64,000 bases of DNA from Epilithonimonas sp042695135 (GTDB lineage Bacteria > Bacteroidota > Bacteroidia > Flavobacteriales > Weeksellaceae): the NCBI RefSeq assembly GCF_042695135.1, contig NZ_CP170547.1, positions 62,001 through 126,000 on the forward strand. The letters are read 5' to 3'. Positions 14,848 to 22,345 of this stretch are shown piece by piece. Below the pieces are notes generated by a model that did not search any database, was not told the origin of the DNA, and saw only the letters and a list, made by a program, of their open reading frames with translations. Each line of letters starts with the position of its first letter. Positions within the stretch are counted from its first letter, which is position 1. The position numbers were made by a program, and so were the translations under genes.

Positions 14848-16083
14848 CTAATACTCCATCTTCCTCAATTTCTTAGAACTTGCCCCGATAAATAGTGCCG
14901 TCAAAACTGTTAATGTGCCGCCAAAAACCACGGATCTCACAACGCCCATCAGTTTCGCTGTCAGTCCACTTTCAAATTGCCCAAGTTCGTTACTGGACAT
15001 TATGAAGATAGAATTCACGCTCAAAACCCTTCCACGGATTTCTTCCGGCGTCTTCAATTGTACGATTGTTCCTCTTATCACAACGCTGATTCCGTCCAGC
15101 ATTCCACTTAAAACCAAGAATACGAACGACAGCCAATATAGTTTCGATAAACCGAATCCAATGATACACAATCCAAAACCAGAAGCAACAAAAAGCAGAA
15201 TCATTCCCTGATTTTTCCTTAATGGAACTAAAGAAAGAGTAATAATAATCAACATAGATCCAATATCAGAAGCGGCATTCAGCAATCCAAAACCTTCCGA
15301 TCCAACTTTCAGGATATCACTTGCAAAAACCGGAATCATCGCAACTGCACCTCCAAAAAGCACTGCAAACATATCCAACATCTGCGCACCCAGAATTTCT
15401 TTAGTTTTATAAATATAGGCCAGACCTTCCTTCACACTTTCAAAAATTTTGACATCTTTGTTCTTATTCTCAGAAAATTGTTTGTTAATCGTCCAGAAGA
15501 ATAAAGATGACAAAACCATACAGCTTACAATCACAACCAAAGTCCATTTTATCGTAATCAAAGCAATCAGAAATCCTCCCAAAGCGTGTCCGGAAACAGA
15601 AGCAATCAGGAAAGTAGCCTGATTCAGCGTAACGGCGTAAGGCAAATTCTCCTGCTTCACAATCCTCGGAATCATACTTGGAACCAATGGGCCGAGAAAT
15701 GATCTGCAAATCCCCGTAAAGAAAATCACGGCATAAATAAAATAGGTCGTCTCGTGACCTGTAAAATGCATTTTATGCCCCAGAAAAGCCGGAATCAAAA
15801 GTAAACTTATCAATACAACATAAGCATAATTGCAAAGAAGAAGCAGTCTTTTCTTTTCATTCATATCAATGACGTGACCGGCATAAAGTGCACAGGAAAC
15901 CGCCGGAACAACTTCCGAAAGTCCAATCAGCCCAATAGAAAAAGGATCGTGTGTCAGCTGATAAACCCACCAGCCGAGCAATGTTGCCAGCATCCTGAAT
16001 GCGATGATGAGGAAAAATCTGCCTGTTAAAAGATGACGGAATTCAATATTTTTTAAAACGCGGAGTGGTGTGAAAGAAATCAT
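14848..16083 (-). CDS. MFS transporter, EntS/MFS_3-like
   Basis: 411 residues with 12 predicted membrane helices. It starts with LKNIEFRHLLTGRFFLIIAF and has the MFS loop GLIGLSEVVPAVSCALYAGH followed by VIDMNEKKRLLL, close to the A-motif region of the EntS-type exporters. The late segment GISVVIRGTIVQLKTPEEIR-GRVLSVN is the hallmark of this subgroup (TP..RGRV). It is a proton-driven exporter of small molecules or a siderophore; the substrate cannot be told from sequence. It is divergent from an SMR pump gene, making a small efflux locus. Confidence 0.85.
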   Translation of the reverse strand: MISFTPLRVLKNIEFRHLLTGRFFLIIAFRMLATLLGWWVYQLTHDPFSIGLIGLSEVVPAVSCALYAGHVIDMNEKKRLLLLCNYAYVVLISLLLIPAFLGHKMHFTGHETTYFIYAVIFFTGICRSFLGPLVPSMIPRIVKQENLPYAVTLNQATFLIASVSGHALGGFLIALITIKWTLVVIVSCMVLSSLFFWTINKQFSENKNKDVKIFESVKEGLAYIYKTKEILGAQMLDMFAVLFGGAVAMIPVFASDILKVGSEGFGLLNAASDIGSMLIIITLSLVPLRKNQGMILLFVASGFGLCIIGFGLSKLYWLSFVFLVLSGMLDGISVVIRGTIVQLKTPEEIRGRVLSVNSIFIMSSNELGQFESGLTAKLMGVVRSVVFGGTLTVLTALFIGASSKKLRKMEY

Positions 16084-16133
16084 TGTACAAAAGTAGTGGA
16101 TAGCGTTTAATTACACATTAATTTTCAAAATTT

Positions 16134-16141
16134 TATCTTCG
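16134..16141 (+). promoter_or_regulatory. -7-like element just before the SMR gene
   Basis: TATCTTCG (one mismatch to TAnnTTTG) ends 4 nt before the ATG at 16146, which predicts a leaderless transcript. Confidence 0.4.
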
Positions 16142-16145
16142 CAGA

Positions 16146-16481
16146 ATGAATTGGATCATACTCATCATCGCCGGATTTTTTGAAACAGGATTTGCAGCCT
16201 GTCTCGGAAAAGCGCAGGAATCGTCGGGAAAGGAAAGCGCCTATTGGTGGATCGGATTTTTTGCCTGCCTTTTTACCAGTATGTTTTTGATGTTCAAAGC
16301 CATTTCCGGACCGGGTGGATTGCCAATCGGAACGGCTTATGCAGTCTGGACAGGGATTGGTGCCGTAGGCGGCGTGATAGTCGGGATTTTTATTTTCAAA
16401 GAGCCTGCAACATTCTGGCGGTTATTTTTCGTCTTCACTTTGATTGCTTCGATCGTCGGATTGAAAGCTGTGAGTCATTGA
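16146..16481 (+). CDS. SMR family efflux pump, SugE/Gdx-like
   Basis: 111 residues, four membrane helices. The essential Glu is in WIILIIAGFFETGFAACLGK (about residue 13), and helix 3 has PIGTAYAVWTGIGAVGGVIV followed by GIFIFKEPATFWRL. The motif GTAYAVWTGIGAVG is shared with SugE, the guanidinium exporters (Gdx), and with quaternary-ammonium pumps. An extra 8-10 residues sit between helices 1 and 2 (KAQESSGKES) compared with E. coli SugE. As a single gene it is likely a homodimeric, dual-topology exporter of guanidinium or quaternary compounds. There is no space for a guanidine riboswitch upstream (62 nt). Confidence 0.88.
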   Translation: MNWIILIIAGFFETGFAACLGKAQESSGKESAYWWIGFFACLFTSMFLMFKAISGPGGLPIGTAYAVWTGIGAVGGVIVGIFIFKEPATFWRLFFVFTLIASIVGLKAVSH

Positions 16482-16488
16482 TATTTTT

Positions 16489-16611
16489 CAGGAGCTAAAT
16501 CCCGCTATCCACTATATCTTTTTTATTTTTGCGTACGACGTGACGTAATCTATTGAACTTTTCAACAATCGCAAAAATAAAAAAGGATGCCGTTTCTATC
16601 GGGGCTAGGGC
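16489..16611. repeat. REP-like element, copy A (reverse orientation)
   Basis: A perfect 15-bp inverted repeat (arms 16519-16533 and 16570-16584, TTTTTTATTTTTGCG and its complement) flanked by GGAGCTAAATCCCGC on the left and GGATGCCG...TCGGGGCTAGGGC on the right. The flanks resemble the reverse complement of copies B and C. It lies in the gap between the convergent SMR and GH3 genes. Confidence 0.75.
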
Positions 16612-16690
16612 TTTGTCAATCAGTCAGTGTTTCACTCAAAATCCACTTTGTCAAAGTTCATAATCTTTAACAAAGTTTAAAAAACTCGGC

Positions 16691-18193
16691 TTACGATTTA
16701 AATTCAGATAAAAAATCGCCAATCTTTCTGTCATTCGCCAAACGCGGAATTTTGTTTTGACCGCCCAATTTTCCTTCAGATTTTGCATAATCCTGAAAGG
16801 CATTTTTCTTCAGTTTCGTAATCACCAAAGGCTGCAGAATATTCCCGGAAATCAAATCATCATAATAAGTATTGCGTTTTCTGAGTTGCAGATCCAGTTC
16901 AGATTTGAAAGCTTCGGGATTTTCAGGTTCTTTTTCAAACTCGAAAAACCATTCGTGGTAAGGCAAACCTTCTGTGGGATTCACTTGTGGTGCGAGATGG
17001 AATTCTGTAATCTGAGCAGAGAATTTTTCAACGGTTGCTTTCAATGCTTCTTCCACTTCGAATGCGATTACGTGTTCGCCAAAAGCGGAAGTGAAATGTT
17101 TCGTTCTTCCGGAAACCAGAATTCTGTACGGGTTTTTATCAATGAATCTCACAACGTCGCCAATAGAATAAGCCCAGAGTCCGGAATTGGTAGTCAAAAT
17201 CAATGCGTAATCTTTATTGAGTTCAATATCATTAAGCGTCAATCGTTTTGCATTTGGTTTTCCGTATTCTTCAAGTGCAACAAATTCGTAGAAAATCCCG
17301 TGATTTGTCAACAGCAACAATCCTTCTTTGGTATAATCATCCTGGAACGCAAAGAAACCTTCTGATGCTGGAAAGGTCTGAACAATATCGACCGGTTTTC
17401 CTAGTAATTCGTTCATCTTATCGCGGTAAGGTTCGTAGTTAACTCCACCAGTTATTATTAATTGAAGATTCGGGAATATTTCTGTGATTCTTTTTCCGTG
17501 TCTGTCAATCAACTTTTCGAAATACATAATCAACCAAGGCGGAATCCCGGAAATCAAGGTCATATTTTCTTTCTCGGTTTCTTCTACGATTTTATCAATC
17601 TTGGTTTCCCAATCGTCGATGCAGTTGGTTTCCCAGCTTGGCAATCTGTTTTTCTGGAGATAATTTGGAATGTGATGTGCAACGATCCCTGACAATCGTC
17701 CGTTTTTGATGCCGTTGATTTCTTCCAACTCTGGTGAACCTTGCAGGAAAATCATTTTTCCTCCTACAAAATCGGCATTGTTTTTCTTTTCGATGTAATG
17801 AAAAAGTGCACTTTGTGCTGCGCCAATTTGGTAAGGCATTGCCTCTTTGGAAATCGGAATATATTTGGCTCCGGAAGTTGTTCCGGAAGTTTTTGCGAAA
17901 TATTCCGGTAAATCCGGCCAAAGGATTTTTGATTGTCCTTTTTTGATTTTCTCGATGTACGGTTTCAAATCTTCATAGTCAGCAATCGGAACATTGGTTC
18001 GAAAATCCTCAATATTCTTTATATTTTCAAATTGATGTTCTCTTCCGAACAAAGTTTTCTCAGCCGTTTTTACGAGTGAAAGCAAGAGTTCTTCCTGATG
18101 GCGAACCGCATTGGTTTTGAAATCTTTTGTTTTGGCGATATGTTTCTTGGCCCAGGCGAGCGCAATTTTTTTCTTTATAAAATCCAGCATCAA
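16691..18193 (-). CDS. GH3 family acyl-adenylating enzyme
   Basis: 500 residues over the whole GH3 (auxin-responsive promoter) family fold, members of the ANL adenylating superfamily. The ATP-binding P-loop is FAKTSGTTSGAKYIPISKEA (about residue 105-122). The second motif IVQTFPASEGFFAFQDD corresponds to the Y-G-x-T/S-E region, and GLWAYSIGDVVRFI to the hinge region. Plant GH3 enzymes conjugate amino acids to auxin or jasmonate; the bacterial members have unknown acyl and amino substrates. It is a solitary gene, so neighbours do not tell the substrate. Confidence 0.85.
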   Translation of the reverse strand: MMLDFIKKKIALAWAKKHIAKTKDFKTNAVRHQEELLLSLVKTAEKTLFGREHQFENIKNIEDFRTNVPIADYEDLKPYIEKIKKGQSKILWPDLPEYFAKTSGTTSGAKYIPISKEAMPYQIGAAQSALFHYIEKKNNADFVGGKMIFLQGSPELEEINGIKNGRLSGIVAHHIPNYLQKNRLPSWETNCIDDWETKIDKIVEETEKENMTLISGIPPWLIMYFEKLIDRHGKRITEIFPNLQLIITGGVNYEPYRDKMNELLGKPVDIVQTFPASEGFFAFQDDYTKEGLLLLTNHGIFYEFVALEEYGKPNAKRLTLNDIELNKDYALILTTNSGLWAYSIGDVVRFIDKNPYRILVSGRTKHFTSAFGEHVIAFEVEEALKATVEKFSAQITEFHLAPQVNPTEGLPYHEWFFEFEKEPENPEAFKSELDLQLRKRNTYYDDLISGNILQPLVITKLKKNAFQDYAKSEGKLGGQNKIPRLANDRKIGDFLSEFKS

Positions 18194-18425
18194 TTAAGAA
18201 TTTTCGATTGTCAAATTTATAAGTATTCTTTTATATAAGTAAGTTTTAAGTATTAGAATTTTTGATAATATATATTTGAACACAAAGTGCACAAAGATTT
18301 TTTAACAACTACTTGTTTTTAAGGTTCACAAAGCCGCATCGCTTATAAAAGGTTGACGCTTTGTTTTAAATTCCTGCGGAATGACAAACTTCTTATTTAG
18401 TACTAAGTTTGTTTTTATGTAGAAT
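18194..18425. other. AT-rich intergenic DNA upstream of the GH3 gene and repeat B
   Basis: The left part of a 456-bp gap. It should hold the minus-strand GH3 promoter, though no exact TAnnTTTG was found. It contains CACAAAGTGCACAAAG, which resembles the AACACAAAGGCGC end of the second inverted-repeat family, but no partner arm is visible. No coding signal seen. Confidence 0.4.
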
Positions 18426-18534
18426 CTGCAGCCCGACTTGAGTGGAAATCCTTTTTTGCTTGAACTTTGGGTTCTCTTAATGACAAAACGTGAGCAAAAA
18501 AGATTGGGAGCGGAAGGCGGATAAAGCTGCCCAA
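18426..18534. repeat. REP-like element, copy B
   Basis: Nested inverted repeats: outer GCAGC (18428-18432)/GCTGC (18526-18530) and inner CTTTTTTGCT (18451-18460)/AGCAAAAAAG (18493-18502). Flanks CCCGACTTGAGTGGAAA and GGGAGCGGAAGGCGGATAAA are nearly the same as in copy C, whereas the inner arms differ. Confidence 0.8.
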
Positions 18535-18588
18535 ACCTTCAGGTTCGACGGAGTCAAATAATTATTATTGAAAAGTTTGTGATATGTG

Positions 18589-18620
18589 TTTGTGTTTTAG
18601 AAAGAAAAATAGTACTTTTG
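18589..18620 (+). promoter_or_regulatory. Promoter of rplU-rpmA
   Basis: TTTG (18589-18592), 20 nt, then TACTTTTG (18613-18620): both boxes of the Bacteroidota promoter with standard spacing, 29 nt upstream of the rplU ATG. It is the clearest two-box promoter in the window. Confidence 0.75.
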
Positions 18621-18649
18621 CACCTCGAATAATATAAAATTTATAAACA

Positions 18650-19018
18650 ATGTTTGCAATTGTAGAAATAGCAGGGCTTCAATACAAAGTTGAGCAAAAC
18701 CAAAAGTTGTTTGTGAACCGTTTGAAAGGAGACAAAGGAGCGAAAGTTTCTTTTGATAAAGTTCTTCTTACTGTAAACGGCGCAATCACTGTAGGTGCCC
18801 CGGCTGTAAGCGGTATTACCGTAGAAGTAGAAATCCTAGACCACGTTTTGGCGGATAAAGTAATCATCTTCAAAAAGAAAAGAAGAAAAGGTTATGCTAA
18901 GAAAAATGGTCACAGACAATCTCTTACTCAGATCCTTGTAACTGGTATTACTGGATTTGGCGCTGAGAAAAAGAAGCTAAAAAAGCTACTCCTAAGAAAG
19001 CTGCTAAAGCTGAAGTAA
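18650..19018 (+). CDS. rplU: 50S ribosomal protein L21 (C-terminal frame broken)
   Basis: L21, a 23S rRNA-binding protein of the large subunit: MFAIVEIAGLQYKVEQNQKL at the start, KVSFDKVLLTVNG, and KKKRRKGYAKKNGHRQSLTQ as the RNA-binding segment. The core is complete to GFGAEKK (about residue 106). The open frame then gives LKKLLLRKLLKLK, which does not look like an L21 tail. In the -1 frame the same DNA reads EAKKATPKKAAKAEVTETSE and ends at 19044. One extra A in the run at 18968-18972 would restore it. First gene of the rplU-rpmA operon. Confidence 0.93.
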   Translation: MFAIVEIAGLQYKVEQNQKLFVNRLKGDKGAKVSFDKVLLTVNGAITVGAPAVSGITVEVEILDHVLADKVIIFKKKRRKGYAKKNGHRQSLTQILVTGITGFGAEKKKLKKLLLRKLLKLK

Positions 19019-19044
19019 CAGAAACCAGCGAAACTGCTGAATAA
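18965..19044 (+). other. Shifted-frame C-terminal tail of L21
   Basis: From 18965 the -1 frame encodes an Ala/Lys/Glu-rich tail with many GCT and AAA codons and the stop TAA at 19042-19044, 27 nt before rpmA. Codon use and composition are those of Bacteroidetes L21 tails. The break point is the A run in GAGAAAAAGAAG. Sequence error, real mutation, or -1 slippage are the options; the first is the simplest. Confidence 0.75.
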
Positions 19045-19071
19045 TTTTTAACCACAAAACCTTAAAATAAA

Positions 19072-19329
19072 ATGGCACATAAGAAAGGAGTTGGTAGTTC
19101 CAAAAACGGTAGAGAATCTCATTCTAAAAGATTAGGTGTGAAGATTTTCGGAGGACAGTCTGCGATTGCTGGCAACATCATCATCAGACAAAGAGGTACT
19201 CAGCATCACCCAGGTGAAAATGTTGGGATGGGTAAAGATCACACTTTGCACGCTCTTGTAGACGGTAAAGTTGTTTTCAGAAAGAAAGCTAACAACAGAT
19301 CATTTGTATCTATTGAACCAAACGCATAA
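19072..19329 (+). CDS. rpmA: 50S ribosomal protein L27
   Basis: 85 residues: MAHKKGVGSSKNGRESHSKR, LGVKIFGGQSAIAGNIIIRQ and RQRGTQHHPGENVGMGKDHT are diagnostic for L27, which sits at the peptidyl transferase centre with its N-terminal tail. No N-terminal cleavage extension of the Firmicutes type is present. It is the second gene of the rplU-rpmA operon and followed by a strong terminator. Confidence 0.98.
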   Translation: MAHKKGVGSSKNGRESHSKRLGVKIFGGQSAIAGNIIIRQRGTQHHPGENVGMGKDHTLHALVDGKVVFRKKANNRSFVSIEPNA

Positions 19330-19353
19330 TTATTGACTGCGTTTTATAAAAAT

Positions 19354-19388
19354 AAAAAATCCTGAGACTTAAGAGTTTCAGGATTTTT
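19354..19388. terminator. Bidirectional terminator between rpmA and the YebC gene
   Basis: Long stem AAAAAATCCTGAGACT/AGTTTCAGGATTTTTT with a TAAG loop, one G-T wobble, with A and T runs on both sides. It serves two convergent genes. Confidence 0.88.
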
Positions 19389-19407
19389 TTTATTTGGTAT
19401 TTGTTTA

Positions 19408-20148
19408 CTAGAGTGTTTTTAACTGTTCTTCTGTAAACTCCATATTGTGGAAAACGTTCTGAACGTCGTCATCTTCTTCGAAACGTTCCAGCATCTTCAT
19501 ATTGGCTTTGAACTGGTCTTCGGTCATTTCCTTGGTACTGTTTGGAATTCTTTGCAATTCGGCACTTTTTACTTCGATCTTTAAATCATCCAGTTTGTGT
19601 GACATTGCTCCGAAATCTTCGAACGCTGTAGTGATTAACACTTCTGTTTCATCCTGATCTATCTCTTCTGCCCCACCATCTATCATTTCCATTTCGAAAT
19701 CATCCCATTCGCTTTTTATCTGCGCTTTTTCGATAGTAAAAATTCCTTTTCTATCGAAGATGAATGCTAATTCTCCATTCTTGCCAAGATTGCCGTCAAA
19801 CTTATTGAAAATCGCTCTTACGTTGGCTACAGTTCTGGTTGGGTTATTAGTAGTACATTCTACAAAGAATGCAACACCACCTTGACCGTAACCCTCATAA
19901 GTGATCTCTTCATAATTTTCGGCGTCTGCTCCACTTGCTTTTTTGATTGCTCGCTCAACATTATCCTTTGGCATATTAGCACCTTTAGCATTTTGAATGC
20001 ATCTTCTGAGTGCCGGATTGGCTTCAGGATCTGATCCGCCAGCTTTCACCGCCAGAGCTATATCTTTTCCAATCTTTGAAAATGTTTTGGCCATCTTGTC
20101 CCATCTGGCCATTTTTGAGGCTTTTCTATATTCGAATGCTCTTCCCAT
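19408..20148 (-). CDS. YebC/PmpR family protein
   Basis: 246 residues with the three-domain YebC layout. The N-terminus MGRAFEYRKASKMARWDKMA is the Bacteroidetes variant of the usual MAGHSKW start; then AKGANMPKDNVERAIKKASG and ITYEGYGQGGVAFFVECTTN, which is diagnostic, and the acidic C-terminal domain. YebC proteins were described as DNA-binding regulators, and more recently some as translation factors that relieve stalls at proline-rich stretches. It is monocistronic. Confidence 0.93.
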   Translation of the reverse strand: MGRAFEYRKASKMARWDKMAKTFSKIGKDIALAVKAGGSDPEANPALRRCIQNAKGANMPKDNVERAIKKASGADAENYEEITYEGYGQGGVAFFVECTTNNPTRTVANVRAIFNKFDGNLGKNGELAFIFDRKGIFTIEKAQIKSEWDDFEMEMIDGGAEEIDQDETEVLITTAFEDFGAMSHKLDDLKIEVKSAELQRIPNSTKEMTEDQFKANMKMLERFEEDDDVQNVFHNMEFTEEQLKTL

Positions 20149-20198
20149 TTTAAGTTTTTAATTTATTATACAAAAGTACTGAAATCTGAAAACAAAAA

Positions 20199-20227
20199 AA
20201 ATACCTCCAATAAAATTGGAGGTATTT
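20199..20227 (-). terminator. Terminator of the OmpA gene
   Basis: 12-bp stem AAATACCTCCAA/TTGGAGGTATTT, loop of 5 nt, followed on the minus strand by a T run; 27 nt beyond the stop at 20254. Confidence 0.85.
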
Positions 20228-20253
20228 ATATTTAGAAAATTAATTATTTAAAA

Positions 20254-21741
20254 TTATTTTTTCTTTTTAGCTGGAGCTCTTTTTTTAGCTGGAGCTTTTT
20301 TAACTACTTTTTTCTCTACAACTGGAAGATCTGATTTTTGAAGAGCATCCCAAGCAGCGCCGTTTACAGCCTCTACTACTACTTTTCTATCAGCTTGTCT
20401 TTCAGCATCAGAAGCTTTTTCAGAAACTTTAGCGTCTCTTTCTCCAACTCCAACAGATTTCAATTGGTTTGGATTAACCCCTCTTGTTTCTAAAGCGCTA
20501 ACTACAGAAGCAGCTCTTTGTCTAGAAAGTTTCAAGTTGTAAACGTCAGAACCTTTAGCATCAGTATAACCGGTTACTAAGAAGTTTGCATCACTAGCAC
20601 CTTTAAGGATTGAAGCAGCTTGGTCTAATTTACCAGCAGATTCTGGTCTCAAAGTAGCTTTGTTAAAATCAAACAAGATGTTTTGAAGAGCACCTGTTGC
20701 TTCAGAAGCATATACAGAAGCTGGTTTAGGACATCCTTGGTATTCTGGAAGACCAGGAACTGTAGGACAAGCATCATCTTTGTCTAATACTCCGTCTCCG
20801 TCTGTATCTGGCCAAGGACAACCTTTGTTTTCAGCTGGACCAGGAACGTCAACACAAGCATCATCTTTGTCTAATACACCGTCTCCGTCTGTATCTGGCC
20901 AAGGACAACCGTTGTTTTCTTTAGGACCTGCTACATCTGGACATTGATCGTCTTTATCTGGCACTCCATCACCGTCTGTATCTGGACATCCTTGAAACTC
21001 TGGTAATCCTGGAGTATCTGGACAAGCATCTTCTTTGTCTGGAATTCCGTCTTTATCTCTATCTGTATTTCCGAATCTAAATAATAGAGATGCGGAAGCT
21101 TGCCAGAAGTTAACAACATTAGATTTATCCACCGGAGAAGTAACATAATCTCCCTGAACACCTAAACCGAAGTTTTTAGTAACCCAGAAATTAATACCAG
21201 CACCTGTACTAACCGTGAAATGATTAGCTTTTCCTGTTAGATCATTATCTTCATTATAAGTACCATAATATTCTCCCTTAGAATCCGTTCTTGGGAAAGT
21301 AAGACCAGTATAGTCATGTCTCAAATAATTAGCACCAACTCTCAAATACGGATCGAACCAAGATTCTTCATCCCACAATAGACCTGCAGCTTTGAATTGA
21401 ACACCAAGACCTGTCATTAGGAAAAATTCTTTTTCCATAGAAAATCTTTTGTTATCAACATTACCAACAGTAGTCTGCCAGTCAAGAACCAAACCCTTTC
21501 CAAGGCTTCTTGCAACTGTCAATTTAGAAAGTGGTGGTGTAATTGAATACTTTGATGTACCGAATAAATTGTCTTTAAAATTGTTGAATGAGAACGTATT
21601 GCTAAAGTTTCCTCTCTGAGCAACGTGATTCACTCCATGAGCACCTACGCCTATCACCCAAGGATTGGTAGTAGTTTGCGCAAAAACAGAAGAGGCAACA
21701 GTAAGTGCCAAAGCTGTAATTCCTAATTTTAGATTTTTCAT
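20254..21741 (-). CDS. OmpA family protein with thrombospondin type 3 repeats
   Basis: 495 residues. A signal peptide (MKNLKLGITALALTVASSVF-AQ) leads to an N-terminal beta-barrel of about 200 residues. Then come four or five Ca-binding TSP3 repeats of the form DTDGDGVPDKDDQCPD (about 230-330), and an OmpA peptidoglycan-binding domain (about 345-460) with ILFDFNKATLRPESAGKLDQ and TGYTDAKGSDVYNLKLSRQR. It ties the outer membrane to the cell wall and is probably abundant. Odd feature: a Lys/Ala/Pro-rich tail, VVKKAPAKKRAPAKKKK, beyond the OmpA domain. Confidence 0.93.
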   Translation of the reverse strand: MKNLKLGITALALTVASSVFAQTTTNPWVIGVGAHGVNHVAQRGNFSNTFSFNNFKDNLFGTSKYSITPPLSKLTVARSLGKGLVLDWQTTVGNVDNKRFSMEKEFFLMTGLGVQFKAAGLLWDEESWFDPYLRVGANYLRHDYTGLTFPRTDSKGEYYGTYNEDNDLTGKANHFTVSTGAGINFWVTKNFGLGVQGDYVTSPVDKSNVVNFWQASASLLFRFGNTDRDKDGIPDKEDACPDTPGLPEFQGCPDTDGDGVPDKDDQCPDVAGPKENNGCPWPDTDGDGVLDKDDACVDVPGPAENKGCPWPDTDGDGVLDKDDACPTVPGLPEYQGCPKPASVYASEATGALQNILFDFNKATLRPESAGKLDQAASILKGASDANFLVTGYTDAKGSDVYNLKLSRQRAASVVSALETRGVNPNQLKSVGVGERDAKVSEKASDAERQADRKVVVEAVNGAAWDALQKSDLPVVEKKVVKKAPAKKRAPAKKKK

Positions 21742-21808
21742 AGAATTAAATGATTAAATAATTGATAATGCAAAATAAATATAATTTTTCTTTATAAACA
21801 AAGTTTTT

Positions 21809-22267
21809 TTAACTTTTCTTTAATATCCGCTGGATATTTACTTTATTCTCTCTGTCTTTGATAGCTTCCCTTTTATCAAAGAGTTTTTTCCCTTTAGCTA
21901 ATGATATGAGCAGCTTTGCTTTACCATTATCATTTATATAAAGCTTTAGCGGGATTACTGTATTGCCAACATCTTTTAACTTTTTTTTAAGTTTTTGCAG
22001 TTCGTAATTATGCAGTAGCAACTTTCGTTCCCTTTTTATTTTATGATTGTAAAAAGTGCCTAGTTTGTATTCATCTATCATCATATTAATAACAAAAAGT
22101 TCATCGTCAATAAATTGGCAAAAGCTTTCTGTGATTGATGCTTTGGAGGATCTAAGAGATTTTATTTCTGTACCTGTCAGGACTAATCCGGCTTCATATT
22201 CGTCTAGAATTTCGTACTCAAAACGGGCTCTTTTGTTAAAGATATTTACAGTTTTTTCTATTTTCAT
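21809..22267 (-). CDS. smpB: SsrA-binding protein
   Basis: 152 residues of SmpB: NKRARFEYEILDEYEAGLVL, TGTEIKSLRSSKASITESFC and HNYELQKLKKKLKD are conserved, and the C-terminal tail KLFDKREAIKDRENKVNIQR is the part that mimics the codon-anticodon helix in the ribosome. It binds tmRNA and rescues stalled ribosomes. The gene is divergent from the ABC-F gene, with 78 nt between. The ssrA RNA gene itself is not in this window. Confidence 0.96.
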   Translation of the reverse strand: MKIEKTVNIFNKRARFEYEILDEYEAGLVLTGTEIKSLRSSKASITESFCQFIDDELFVINMMIDEYKLGTFYNHKIKRERKLLLHNYELQKLKKKLKDVGNTVIPLKLYINDNGKAKLLISLAKGKKLFDKREAIKDRENKVNIQRILKKS

Positions 22268-22318
22268 TTTGTTAAATTATTATAAGTAGCGGGCTTTTTT
22301 CTTCCCAACTAATTTTTG

Positions 22319-22326
22319 TAATTTTG
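22319..22326 (+). promoter_or_regulatory. -7 promoter element of the ABC-F gene
   Basis: TAATTTTG, exact match to TAnnTTTG, 19 nt upstream of the ATG at 22346. Confidence 0.55.
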
Positions 22327-22345
22327 CACAAACTTACAAAACAAT

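Noticed and set aside
16084..16145. Guanidine riboswitch upstream of the SugE-like pump
   Set aside because: Only 62 nt lie between the divergent genes, the -7 box is 4 nt from ATG, and no riboswitch motif is seen.
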